NCBI GenBank assembly: GCA_008704415.1
Contig: VXIS01000050.1
Span: 62,001 to 126,000, forward strand
From: Sphaerosporella brunnea
Lineage: Eukaryota > Ascomycota > Pezizomycetes > Pezizales > Pyronemataceae
Reading direction: 5' to 3'
DNA length: 64,000 nucleotides
In this document: positions 45,917-57,144 of the stretch, piece after piece
Layout of the letters: each line of letters opens with the position of its first letter
Numbering within the stretch: the stretch's first letter is position 1
Program-made: the position numbers and the translations under genes
The notes under the pieces: generated by a model
Databases searched by the model: none
What the model was told of the DNA's origin: nothing
What the model saw: the letters and a program-made list of their open reading frames with translations, nothing else

Positions 45917-46795
45917 GTGGGTGGGTGATGGAGGAAAAGTGGGTGGCAAATGGTGGTTGGAATATTTGTCTTCTATTAAAATCTTTTTTTTTTTTTTTCT
46001 CGAAGCACTGAACTGGGAGCTCTGAGCTGGATACTCTCGGCTCGCCAGATGGTGCTACGGGTGGGCTACCTACTCGCTTTTCATAATGGTCTTCTTTGTG
46101 TGTTAGCATGCATATTATGCTGTCTTCTCCGTCATGTCTTACAAACTGCAGCTCTTACGCCTCATGCTGCACGAATGTTTTCCCTTATAGTACTTTTTTA
46201 CTGGCGTTGATATTAGGTTGATATGAGCTGATATCGAGAGCGCAAAAACCTCTTGTTTGTGGTTGCCTAGCTAGATGCTTGGCGTATGTTCCATTTCAGG
46301 TGTGATATTCACTTTGGTGTTGTAAACGAAGATAGAGTGCTGAGCGCATAGGATTCGAGATCATCTCTGCATGAGGGGCAACACACAACGATAGTGAAGA
46401 TGCACCTCGCTAGGTTAGGTGTGTGGTTTTCATTCAGCCTCACGTATGTGCGTGCATGCGGCTGCGACGCCGCAGCCATCGCGCGTAGAGAGGAGAGAGA
46501 GGGATAAATTGTAGAATGTGATATCAGGCAGACCGGCATTCCTGTTGAAGCAAATAGCCCCCTTGCCATCACCACCTTCCAATTGTGATGCCAACGGCAG
46601 CTGTGCGTTCCTAGAGAAAACGCCCATAGCTCAATTTACTGGGAAAGCAAACCGAGAACAATACTAGGGAAATCCCACGTGGTTGTACTAGTACAATTGT
46701 CAGACGTCAAAAAAGGTCTTGTGCGGTGTAGAATACAGTTACTAACTTGACTCAGACGGCTTTGGATGAGTCGATAGGCTGCTCTATCTATTTAT
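45917..46795. other. Intergenic between STE2 and hAT element
   Basis: It starts with the STE2 3' flank (T run at 45985-45999). No other gene seen. Confidence 0.4.
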
Positions 46796-47876
46796 TAGGG
46801 GTCGATAGATATGGTATACCAATATCAGTTACGATATTTTACCATACATTTCAATGCATTTCGGACAACAATACAAAGCTAAGGTAAAAACATTTATAGT
46901 TGCGCCAAGGCTGAGTGATGGATTATGATTCGAGCTCTTTTTTTTGACTTTCTTCGACGTCGCTCCGTCCCCGCCTGGTGTTTACACCGAACCCAAGGCC
47001 GTCCCCACAACCTCATCTTCGAGTCCCATCAATTCTTCCTCAATCTCCAGCAACTGCTCTTCTTCAACCTGTTCCCAACTACATGGCTGCCTAAAGGAAC
47101 GATTCAGAATGCGCCTATTTACATGGATGTACTAGTAGGATAGCTTGTCTGCACGCTCTGCGGTGAGGCGATTCCGCTTTTGCCGTGGATCAAATTCCTC
47201 GTAGAAAATGACCGCTCTGAGAGTACAGAATCAGAGAGTGTGTGAAGCAGCTTGAGGGCAAGCTCAGCAAAACCCGGTGCAAAGGGGGTCATTTCTTCCC
47301 AGAAATTCACAACATGATCTGCCAGTGCCCAGATACGACTTTGGCGACGGAAAGGGCCTTGACGGCTCCTGTATTTGGCAAACTGGCTACGTGCTGGCAT
47401 TGGGTTTGCGCAATGCTTCCTGATGAACAGGTATACTTTGTCTTTTCGAGTACAATAGTGATAGGGTCGAGACAGCGAGCAACGATGTGGATGTCGTCCA
47501 ACTGCTTAGGTACCGGTCTTACCTCTGCACCTTGCTGCGCATCACGTATTTCAAAGTTGGCCTGAATTTCAGGGTACTGGTCCGGGTGGCGAGGCATTTT
47601 GTTCATTTGAATGGGCTCAGGCTGTGATAGGCAGTGACTCAGAGTCGGAATTCGAAGAGGGCCGCTGTATATCCAGGAATTGCTCCATTCCACCGTCTCT
47701 TGGGTGCACCGGTGCCGAGCTCTATCTCACTTGCTCTTGGGTTCCGACGCCGAGTTATCTCACGATAAAACAACCTTTTATACCGGTCCCAGACGCAATA
47801 ATCTACAGTGTAAGCTTACCTAAGCTTAAGTCACGTACAGAAACGTACCTAATTGAACCGTAATTATCGACCCCTA
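46796..47876 (-). mobile_element. hAT-type DNA transposon remnant with terminal inverted repeats
   Basis: The 1,081-bp element is bounded by 12-bp perfect inverted repeats: TAGGGGTCGATA at 46796-46807 and its complement at 47865-47876. The TAGGG-type ends and the hAT transposase inside agree. The flanking octamers (ctatttat left, ttatttgc right) share five of eight positions, compatible with an old 8-bp target duplication that has decayed. Intact hAT elements carry a transposase of about 600-800 aa. Only about 700 bp of the C-terminal part is left here, so this is an internally deleted, non-autonomous copy. Confidence 0.75.
46982..47693 (-). pseudogene. Broken hAT transposase, C-terminal dimerisation domain
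   Basis: Three minus-strand blocks in different frames make the tail of a hAT transposase. The first (47620-47310) has PDQYPEIQANFEIRDAQQG and DDIHIVARCLDPITIVLEKT. The second (47400-47122) has the dimerisation motif: NFWEEMTPFAP, ELALKLLHTL, SERSFSTRNLIHGK. The last (about 47095-46982) is the acidic tail EQVEEEQLLEIEEELMGLED. LALKLL with S-x2-SER-x-FS is the hAT C-terminal signature known from the family. The frame changes and the missing N-terminal zinc finger and catalytic core show that it is dead. Confidence 0.75.
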
Positions 47877-48620
47877 TTATTTGCAAGACACGTACATACT
47901 ATTCCGTGTAACCTTCTTTTTCTAGGGCCTAAGTAGGCGACAACTCGAGACCATGAGTACGTTTTTATATTAGGTATGCACGATAGCTGCTTACTTCTTG
48001 TTTTGTAGTTTGTGAGTTAGAGGTAACTAGTTATAGATAAGCTGTTGAGGCAGGTTTTGCTTCTGTGGTAAGATGAATAGGCCTGTTGCGGGACGGCTGA
48101 GGACGTACGACTCGCTGTTTGTTCCTTCATATTCCCACCCAGGGCCATCCCGTCAAACTGCAGTGGCCGTGGTGCTCTACAAAAGGACAGTAGCACCTCA
48201 CTCGAGTGCTTTCCCATGATGTATTCCCATACCACACGTAGTGATTAACCGGCCTGCGCTCATCGTCTATTTCTCTGAGCACATACTTTCACAGGCGCTA
48301 TAAAGTACTATCAGGAACGTGTTGCCAATTTTCTGTTCGAAGGGCTCTTCAAGCTCCGGGGTTATGGCTAGCGGGTCGAGTGGGTTGCTTAGTAACATTT
48401 TCGCTGCAACAAAGAATTTGAAGTGCCACTCCAAAGGTCCGTTCAGTTCAATCGTGATCAAGATGAGCAGCTTTCAAAGTCTCCAGCGTGGCCTTTATCA
48501 ACCCAGTCATCCCTCGCTACCAACTTTATCACTCTGTTCACACCTCACTTCTCTAACACAGCGTTCATCACCAACGTTAACTCGATTAAACGATCAAGCA
48601 TCCAAGGAGAAATCGACACC
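47877..48620. other. Intergenic, hAT element to zinc-ribbon gene
   Basis: No supported gene. The last 150 nt look like a fungal leader. Confidence 0.4.
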
Positions 48621-48755
48621 ATGGACACTCCAACACGAATCTGGGAATGTTGTCAGTGCGGAGAAACCTTTCCTGTGTATGGAAAAGGGAAAACTGAGGA
48701 TTGTAGCTGTTGCGAACATCATTGGTGCAAGGAATGTAGCTTTTTGACTCGTTGA
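48621..48755 (+). CDS. Tiny zinc-ribbon-like protein (44 aa)
   Basis: The ATG at 48621 (MDTPTRIWECC) begins a 44-residue frame with eight cysteines and two histidines: WECCQCGETF, then DCSCCEHHWCKECSFLTR. The pattern of C-x2-C followed by C-x-C-C-x4-C-x2-C near the end resembles a widespread but uncharacterised class of small ascomycete proteins with (T/R)-x-W-x-CC-x-C near the start. The Cys pairs suggest binding of one or two zinc ions. A CAAG-rich leader (atcgacacc) precedes the ATG. An upstream in-frame extension exists but contains no likely start. Function unknown. Confidence 0.6.
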   Translation: MDTPTRIWECCQCGETFPVYGKGKTEDCSCCEHHWCKECSFLTR

Positions 48756-50769
48756 GATTGGTTAGGAGGCATGGAGGGCGTTTTTGCGGCTTGTTTTCGA
48801 CATGCGGTCTGGTACTGCGTTTGTACTTTGAATGAGCCCGATGAGCCTGAGGATTTTTTTTGCATGGCGCTTGGAGTGGGAAGAGGAGGAGGAGATGGCG
48901 GTTTGGTTAGCGGGGAAAGAGGTGCTGATTCTTTTAGATACTGGTCTTGAGGTGGTATAAGTGATAGACAAAAGCACGGCACGGACACCGGGCGAGGAAT
49001 CACTACCTGGATGTCAGCGAAAGGATGAGAAAAGGTGTCGAAGATACAAGTTACTGGCCGGCGAGCGGCTGCGTCTGCACAGAGTAGAAAGTAAGGCATT
49101 TGAGAGAGAGTTTTCTCTGGATATTGGGTCGCTAGGATGATTATCCAAATGCGGGAAGGTCAAAAAAACACACTTTCGAGAAAACAAACAGTTAACGCAG
49201 CTTGCTATTCTCTCTCACCAGGCTCACCGCGCTTTCCATCCCATTGGTTTCAACCCCTCACAGTGCCACCACCTAGCTCCGCCTCCTCGCCGCGTTATCC
49301 ATCTCGCCCACAGACTGAGCTTCCGCACTTAAGCGTGCACTGGGACCACTCCAGTATCCTTGGCCTGCTCACACCCCCTCCAAGAGACACAAGAGGCTTT
49401 AGGCACGACTAGCTACTGCCCCCATCAACTAGGAATGGGGTGGCTAGATCCTCTGCTCTGAGCTACTGCTGATGCTCGAGGAGGTGGAGTCGATAGTCGG
49501 ATGGCTTGGAGGCAAAATACTTCTCAGAAAAGTGGCAGTCGGGAGAATCGCGGTCTCAGACAACTGGAAGGTTGCCAGCATTGCACCGCAACGTACTTAA
49601 GGATCATCCTGCAGTATGATCAACCCTCGCCATCACGTCTTCTACTTTCCAAGAGAACGCCAGGTACCGGGGTACCAGTCACTGCCCTCGCATGGTGGAT
49701 GAGGCGAGCACGGGGTGGCTGGGTAAATCCTTTAGCTATCAGTGTTACTCGGGCGAGCTAGAAGTTCACTGGGCAGGCACGATTTACGCAAGCAATGTTC
49801 TTTGAGGAACTTGACGAGTCGGCTGCTGCAACTTCTGGAGTGCATGGTAATGTTGGACCATTCACACTACCTGCATCTCTCTATCACTCACTAGAATACC
49901 ACTCAATACTGCCGCCATGCCGGGCCACTGCCCTCGCGATGCTACAACGTGCCGGTGCACCGGGCCTCTGAAAGTTGTGTATCGAATCTATGCCCATAGT
50001 GCAGCAAATAGACTGCCTGAAGGAATCTTTCTCTCCAGGAAGGTCAAATAGTTAGCCAAAGCCCCGAGGCTAGAAGATTAGATGACCAGCAAGCCCTCTG
50101 CTCTTTACGTCTATATGATTACCGACAAATCGTACCAGTGGATCCTGTGTGTACCACGAACTGACATCCGTTAACTATGGGGGATAGCGATAAACTATCC
50201 TAGCGTCATGTTCTTGAGTTCAGAAATTCACCACGCCTTCAAGTTAGCCGCGCGGACCTGATCCATTGCTCAAACGCTCGTCACGTTGAATCACTCGCAC
50301 CTCTTGCCGCGTCAACCTAAGTCAAGAACCCCCAAAAAGGCAGAGTTCAAACACTGCATAATCGTCACCACACTGAAGACCACCGATCGCGACACCAGAT
50401 CGTTATCGTCATCGCAACCAAAAGACGGACTCACTCTCAAACACCCATCCGCAGCAGTCAACTCCCAAGCCCGGGGTTCGTCGACCTCCCGGACTTTCTC
50501 ACCGATGTCACCACGCTGGCAAAACCTCGACAAACCCAAACCACGTTGAAACCGTGGTTCAACTCCGTGCGCGCCTCGGTTGTGGTGTGCTCAGTACCAA
50601 GTTGCCTTATGCGCTTTTTGGGACGGGTTACAGTTAGGGTGAGATTACCTTCTTCGGAACATCAGTTATGGACTCCTCTGCGGGTGGCTGGAGCGGGCAA
50701 GTTAAATCATACCTGGGCTGGTCCTAGACCGCAGTTTCAAGTCGTCTCTCCACCTCGGAGAGAAAAAGG

Positions 50770-50843
50770 AAAAAAAAAAAAAAAAAGCCACAAAACTTCA
50801 GTCCAGTCCAGTTCAGTCAAAAAAAAAAAAAAAAAAAAAAAAA
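50770..50843 (+). repeat. Two long A tracts
   Basis: A17 (50770-50786) and A25 (50819-50843) are separated by an unrelated 32-nt stretch containing gtccagtccagttcagt. They could be poly(A) tails of old retroposed sequences, nucleosome-excluding tracts or slippage products. The data do not decide. Confidence 0.75.
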
Positions 50844-50964
50844 CGCCAACCGTTTCGAGAGAGTTGCACAGACATGAGTGATCGCCACAAATTGCGGGGG
50901 AGGGCTTTTCCGTCAACGCGGCCCAAATATTAATTGTTTATCGCACTCTACATAAATGCCGTAG

Positions 50965-51055
50965 AGAGATTCGGCACTAAGGCAAGTCACTGCGCTCGGT
51001 GGATAAGTCCTCATGGCAAAGTCACTTAGCCACATTACCTTAGTACCGAATCTCT
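50965..51055. repeat. 91-bp inverted-repeat unit (possible MITE)
   Basis: The ends agettcgg-type arms are AGAGATTCGGCACTAAGGC at the left and their complement at the right (51035-51055). The arms are 21 bp and match at 19 positions. The 49-bp centre carries two aagtcact copies. The unit is too short to code for protein and fits a MITE or a strong RNA hairpin. I see no clear target-site duplication. Confidence 0.6.
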
Positions 51056-51387
51056 CCGGTGGCCGCGCGAGAAAAAAGCTTAAATCATACTTGGGAGGTG
51101 GTATGTGCAAGTAGATGATGTATGATGCATACCTGCGGCGATCACCACGGCTTCGGAGATGAAAGTCTGAACGGAGCGTCCGTCAAATCGAGTTCTGCCG
51201 GTTTTCCCGGCTGGCTGGCTGGCCGGGGGGGGGATCGTAAATAATTCAAGATCAACACGAGAAACGATGAAATCAACCAAACAAGTAGGTAGAGTAAATT
51301 ATTTAGTGCTAAAGACAAGAAAACGCCAAAAGAAATTCCCTGCCCAACGCCGCCAGCCAGCCACCGAAGAAGTTTTTTAAAAAGAAA

Positions 51388-51417
51388 GAAAAAAAAAAAA
51401 AAAAAAAAAAAAAAAAA
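51388..51417 (+). repeat. Long A tract
   Basis: About 29 A residues, preceded by an AAAGAAAG lead-in. Confidence 0.8.
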
Positions 51418-51591
51418 CAAGCCTGCCGTTAAAATAAGAACATGAAGAAGTTGCGCTTGTTGTACGTTTATGGTGAATTAAGCTTCTTGAGTAGAGTAGG
51501 TAGAGGCACAGTCGGACGAGAGAAAGGGAAGAGATGGAGGGGGTGGATACATGAAACAGAACAGAGGCTTGTTCCAGACACGACTTCGTAC

Positions 51592-51624
51592 GAGAGGGAG
51601 AGAGAGAGAGAAAGAGAGAGAGAT
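51592..51624 (+). repeat. GA microsatellite
   Basis: An imperfect (GA)n tract with one AAAG interruption, about 220 bp beyond the 3' end of the paxillin-like gene. Confidence 0.8.
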
Positions 51625-51846
51625 GGAGTGAGCGAGCTGTAAGTAAGAAACTTAGAACATCTAGGAAAAGAAGGAATCCTCGCTAATCATGAAGAGCTGT
51701 GTGTGTTGTCAAGAAAAAAAAATATGTATGTACCAAGAAATGTTGTCACGAGTTGAATGCACAGATAGCATAGCATCCGTGAACTCCATGAATCCTAGAA
51801 AGAGAAATAGAGAAATATGTGGGAGAAGTGCGCGAAGGTGTGTTTC

Positions 51847-54180
51847 TTACACCATGCCAGGCATGCTCGGCTGCTCGCCCATAAACATCAAACGGGTCCT
51901 TCGGCGCTCGACTTTGACGGCGGGCGGAGGACCGGGGGGCATCAAGCCACCCGGGCTGCGGCCAGGCCCTCCGCGGGGCCCCATTGATCCCATGGATCCC
52001 ATGCGGGCCATGGGTGCCCCGTTTGGCGGCGGTCGTAACGGCCGACGCGGCTGCATGAAGCGCCGCGCGTGCTGTTCGCAGAAGGGTCGTCCATTGATTT
52101 CAAAGTAGTCGTAATCGAGAATACAGCGACATTCCTGGAAAAACCATTAGGTCCGGCACTCGAAACCAACCGAGAAAAAAAAAAAAACTTACGGTGCAGG
52201 TGAAGCAGTTCGGATGGTACCGCTCCCAATCCATTGTTTCCAAGCATGGGCCTTCAATGCCGAAGTCGCACATCTTGCAGAGCGAATTATTGAGTTCGTG
52301 GTAGTGCCGGTGGCAGAACGGTAGGTTGTCGAGGACGTAGAACTCGGCGGACGCGAATGGCATCCGGCACTTCTGGCATACGAAGCATTGCTTGTGCCAG
52401 CGCCCCGTCACTCGATTATCCGCTGAAGAAACCGATTTGCCAAAGATATGCTCTCCGCAGCCGCGGCATGGGCCCTTGGAAGTGAGGACTCGCTTGTGAC
52501 CTTTTTGGAATGTGTCCAAATGTCCGTCGACAGGGGAAGACGAGGCGCTGCTTGGGCCCAATGGCGGGGGGGCCCGGGATTTGCCATTTTCTTGAGGGCT
52601 CAATGATTCTCGGAGCGGTTCTCTCGAGTGCTGCCGGCTGGGCCGTCGTTGATGCTGGTCTATAGAGGGTCGGCGTTGGCCTACTGAAGGCTGGCGTTCA
52701 TCTGGGGGTGAGGTGCTGAAATTCAGTTGGTCCATCAAACTGTCAATTTCACCCATCACGTTGCTGGAAGGAATCGGAGGGCGTTTGTGCTGTGCGTGGT
52801 TGAACGTCTTTGGGTCAACAAAATTAGGTCCGCTCAATCTGTCTGTGAGTGAGATATCCGAGCCTGGTGGGCTCGACATGGAGCTCTTTGAGAGGTGGGA
52901 ATATGCAGAAGATGTGGAGCTACTCGACACCGAGAGGGTCGCGGCGTGCGGTTTGCCTTCGTATCTCTTGGATGCGGCCCGGTATTCGTACGGAGATCCG
53001 ATTCGAAGCGGGGGCAACGGTTCTGGCGGGGGCACTGGGAGAGCCTTTGAATCTTTACTTTTCCTGAACTGAGAAGGGGTCCGGGGCAGTCCTACCCCTC
53101 CATGTGGCGGCACACGCTGCATTCTCGACCCCGGTTTCAGGGGAAGCGTGCTTGCTCTGCTCGGAGAAGGAGGTATCCCGTGATCTGATGGTAGAGGAAT
53201 CGTGTCCGCACGTTTGAGCCGGTATCCGCTTGGCGCAACTGATGCAGTTGAATCCGGACTGCTCCTCTCCATATTATCCGGTAACCGTGGAACAACCGAG
53301 TCCTCTGGTATCCTCCACTTCTCAAATCCCAAATTTACAGTGCCGACGGTCTCCCGTGGATTGGTTGAACGGTTTTCGCCAAGATATGTGGCTGCAAGAG
53401 TCGGCAGCTGATCAGCACTGCGTTTCCCGGAGGGGCCCCCCCTCTCAGAGAAAGCTGTTGTCATGGGGCTTGTCCGGCCGGCGTCATCGCTTCCCCGCCG
53501 AACATCGAATGGCCCTGGAGCAATGGTGTTCATCCTGTCCATTAAAGACCTACCGCCGTTCAGACCTGGCGACAGAGGCGGGATTGAAGTGGGAGAGAAT
53601 GGAGGATGTGCATCATAAAAGTCTTTGGGTGGAATCGTTGGAGAATCACTACCGGTTCGAGGAACCGGTTCAGATGGAGGGAAGGTGCCAGCGTAAGGAG
53701 AGAGAGCTACAGAAGGCTTCCGTTGCGCAGCCTGGAGGCCACTGTTTGAAGTTGCGGGAAGAAGTTCGACATCTCGAGGAGTTGCCGGAGAATGAGTCCG
53801 TGATGCTGAATTGCTACTGCCTGGAGTAAGCGAACCGACGCCAGCGTGTGAGTTATCTGGAAGCCGTCAACGTCTGATACCGGAGAAATTGCACCATGGC
53901 AGAGGCCAAGTCATACTTGCAATGTAAGGGTCTATTCGAGCAGGTTTCGGTTTTGATGAAGGCACAGACCTGAAGCCTAGCAATGACGCTAGGGCTCCTG
54001 CCGTTGAATGGTCTATCTCGCATCAGTTCTGCGCAATACACTGAAAGCCGCACGGCCCTTACCTCTCGGTGACGGTGCCCCGCAGACGTGATCTCCCAGC
54101 TGACTGATCTCGACATCGAGGCCGCATCCTGAGCATTTGATGTGAGGTAGCAACGAGCTTTCTCTCGCGGTAGTGGCCAT
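51847..54180 (-). CDS. PXL1: Paxillin-like LIM protein (Pxl1)
   Basis: This is a scaffold of polarity and cytokinesis sites that links Rho GTPase signalling and actin. My model has five exons: 54180-54063, 53976-53917, 53820-53771, 53706-52192 and 52134-51847, giving about 676 aa. The N-terminus has a zinc-knuckle-like C-x2-C-x15-H-x2-C (KCSGCGLDV to GDHVCG). A long Ser/Pro-rich region follows, including SPTSIPPLSPGLN and RSLMDRMNTIAPGPFD. Two LIM domains start at CRGCGEHIFG and CKMCDFGI. The second is split by the last intron and ends ECRCILDYDYF and CEQHARRF. The tail is Pro/Gly/Arg-rich. The intron at 53770-53707 has a poor gtcgaa donor. Without it the frame breaks, so either this intron is real or there is a small indel. 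Confidence 0.88.
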
Positions 54181-56719
54181 TTCCAAAAGCTGATCGCAAC
54201 TGCTGGTTCAAGACTCTTCCGCCCAGTGATAGTTGACCAATAATTCGAAGGCCAAAAAAGGCATCCAGCGCCTGTCCCTCACACGCAACGTTGTGGCTTG
54301 CTGCTAGTATTGGATTTTGTTGTATTGGGCCCAAACGGCTGGTGTTATATACTATTAAGAGTTGAAGATATCGGAGTTTTTAATGAGTGACTAACTCCAG
54401 GCTGAAGTGTTGTCGATTGAGCTTTGTTGACGATCCGGTTTCCAGCAGGATATCCAGACTGGAGTGCGAATGAATGGCTTGAGTGGGTTCTAAGTTTGAG
54501 GTATTATAAGGGCGCGAAAACCAGAAAGACTATAAGAGACGCCAGGAGCTGAGGGAATGGCATCGTTTTGTACGGGGCCCAGTGGAGGGGGGTGCCGTTT
54601 CTTCCCAGTTCCCTCCGCGCCGCGGACAGCGCCCGTTCGATATATCACAAGCACAACCATCCAGATCTGACGGATATTTCCCCGTTTGAGTGGTCGTCTT
54701 TGCGCGAGCATGCTGCGACCTACTGTAACGGTACAAGGGTTCTCTCTGCCTGGCAGCTCTGGACTCTGGAGATATAAATTGGCGAGCGCCCCCCTCAGAC
54801 CTGACTGAAACCCCGAACTGGGGGGTGCGAGTGGAGCGAGTTTGATATCACGACCGCTTGCATGACTGTGTGTGGTTAGTCACTTCGCGCCGTCGGAAAA
54901 TGAGGAAAGAGCATCGGTGGGCCAATCAAAAGCAATCTCAGGGGCGTGCGTTAAAGACCCGAAGAAGGTGGGGAGAAAGGCGATGTGGATGAAACCCCAT
55001 GCAACAAGGCTAAGTCTGCATTCGTTTAATATCGACTCTGCAATCGCTGGCTACATACGGGGTGCAAGTCTCACACACTCTCCCTCACAGGTTAGCAGCC
55101 AGAGCGCCGGAAGCCGAGCGACGTCGATATGAAGATTACAATCTCAGCGTATCTAGCCGCCAGCCAGCCCAGAAAGAGGCGCCTTGGAGATTTAACACAT
55201 CAAACGGCGAGCCCGGGGTGGGGGGGGGGGGTTTCCCCTGAACGGTGAATGGAAGCCCTGCAGCCCGATCAGGCTGAGTGAGGTGAGGTGTGGGGCTCTA
55301 CACGTACAATGTTTGCACGACGCAGAAAGCCGAGAGCTCGAAGCAGGAGGATGGAGGGCACGCCTATCGTCCGTATGCACGTTGGGGGAGGCGCATTGTG
55401 GCACAACTGGTGGAACCGGCAGATGGGAATATTACTGCGCTTGCTGTTTATGCAACCGCGATCACACGAGTGTGCGTGTGTCAAAATGTCATGCATAAAA
55501 CGACGTCAAAACGAAGGAACGTTTCGTTTCGTTTCGCTTCGTTGGAGCTGATCGACCTACCCAGGTAGGTGGATGGCAGCCACAGCACGCAGCAAAAGAA
55601 AAAAGTCGCACCCACCACAACGTGCGCCGCCGCGCCCAGCAAAAAAGCAGCGAGCGGTCGTTTGACGCACGAGCCAATGAGAAGGGTCTAACGCTCTATC
55701 GACGATCGGCTGGCTGGCGTGCTGGCATGGCGTGCTTGGCAGGGACCGACAGCTCGTCATCAGCTGCGCAGAAGCTAGCCGTCTCCAGCTAACTGGTTGG
55801 GGGCCTTCCCCCGCCTCCTCCGATCGCGAGTCTTTTCTGTTGAGCCACGGAGCCGTGATCCAGCCATCCGTCTGGCCAGCCCAGCAAGCACGAAATCATC
55901 CCATCCTGCCGAAATCTCAGACCCTGCGCTGCCCAATCGCCAGATCCATCATCAACTCCGAACTCTTCGCGGTTCGCATCGCAGAGCTGCGTACCTGCAG
56001 TAGATCGTGAAATTCGTTTCATCTCGTTTGCGAGGCGATGACGTCCAATCCACTTGCGGGAAGCCATCACGCTGCCCATCGCACTCCTCGACGGCTGCAC
56101 ATCGTGCATGCGGTGCGCGGTGCAGAGCGAAGTGCAAGAAAGCAAGCGCAAGCAAATATAAGGATATGCACTCGCCCAGCAACGCAAGCAGCTGCGACAT
56201 GCCTGGGTATGCACAGTGCTGTATTGTGCTCTGCGTGTGCGATGAATGCACTCTGTTGCTGTTGCTGCTGCCCATCGATGATCAGCGGCTGCTGCGGTTG
56301 CACGCTGACTCGCACGCACGCAACTATTTCTTCGGCTTGCCTGCCAGCTAGCAGCCGCGCTCGCCATCTGAACAGATAGCATCTGAAGTTCTGAACAGAT
56401 GTCCTCTCTCTCTTGTACATGCCTCTTCCTGCCACCCGCGCAGAACGGAAGCTCAGCAGCCGAGGCGCGTCCAAGACGTCGTCGACATGCCTCGTCCCCC
56501 TTCGGAATAGATAGGTAGGCAAGTCGCTCCAATGCTCGCTGGGTTGCGTTTTGTCGAGCCGTGCTGCCGTTGCCGTTGGGAAAGCCGAGCAAGCAACAGC
56601 CCGCGTCGGACTGCCGTTGTCCCCGTTTACCCCGCCAGCAGCAGCGTCAACAGCCCACGCGGTTTTTTTGTACGGAGCTAGCTCACCACCCCCTCCCCCC
56701 CCCCAACCCAACCCAACCC

Positions 56720-56725
56720 TATAAG
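56720..56725 (+). promoter_or_regulatory. TATA box candidate for INO1
   Basis: TATAAG lies about 425 nt before the INO1 ATG and is followed by a pyrimidine-rich stretch. With transcription starting near 56750, the leader would contain the spliced intron described for INO1. Confidence 0.45.
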
Positions 56726-56942
56726 AACCCGAGCTGCTTTCCCCTATCCTCCCTCGTCATCGCCTCATATCTTTCGTCTCGTCAGCTCTCAAGCATCCAT
56801 CGCCAAAAAAGCAAATCTTTCGACTCAGTCGAATCTTTTCCTCCCCCCAGTTTATCCAAACAATTTTCATCGTGCGTCCGGTACTCGAAACAAGAGTCCG
56901 GTCACTCTAAGTCGTCAAGACGTTCTCCACGCTCCTCAACTC

Positions 56943-57083
56943 GTAAGTCTTCAATGCCAATTCAATTCCCTTTACCGCTTCATAGAGAATCGGAAAAAAG
57001 AGCGGCCGGAGCTTCAGATATGCTAATTCCCGCTCCAGCGCTCACCACCCCTATAACGGCAGCAACCGCTCAGCGCCTTCTAG
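56943..57083 (+). other. Probable intron in the INO1 5' UTR
   Basis: A consensus donor (ctcaactc|gtaagt) at 56943 and a cttctag acceptor ending at 57083 fit an intron in the untranslated leader. No protein motif constrains it. It removes several upstream ATGs (for example at 56955 and 57019), which would favour translation from 57145. Confidence 0.45.
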
Positions 57084-57144
57084 CGGTTCCGCCGATTTAT
57101 TGAACTCCGTTTAAATCCTTTTTGAATCCACCGTATCAATCACA

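Larger units (their letters stand above)
48756..51846. other. Long repeat-rich intergenic region with coding-like debris
   Basis: 3.1 kb. Protein-like short frames occur at about 49470-49600 (LEEVESIVGWLGGKILLRKV, then AVSDNWKVASIAPQRT) and 49795-49971 (MFFEELDESAAATSGVHGN, then LPASLYHSLEYHSILPP). They lie in different frames and match no family I know, so this may be a decayed gene or element. The right half has three long A tracts, a GA microsatellite and a 91-bp inverted-repeat unit, listed separately. No intact gene. Confidence 0.4.
54181..57144. other. Divergent promoter region, PXL1 and INO1
   Basis: 3 kb with no supported gene. A G run lies at 55219-55230, a GTTTC-type repeat at 55519-55543 and an AACCC repeat at 56702-56719. 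The INO1 TATA box and leader occupy the right end. Confidence 0.4.
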
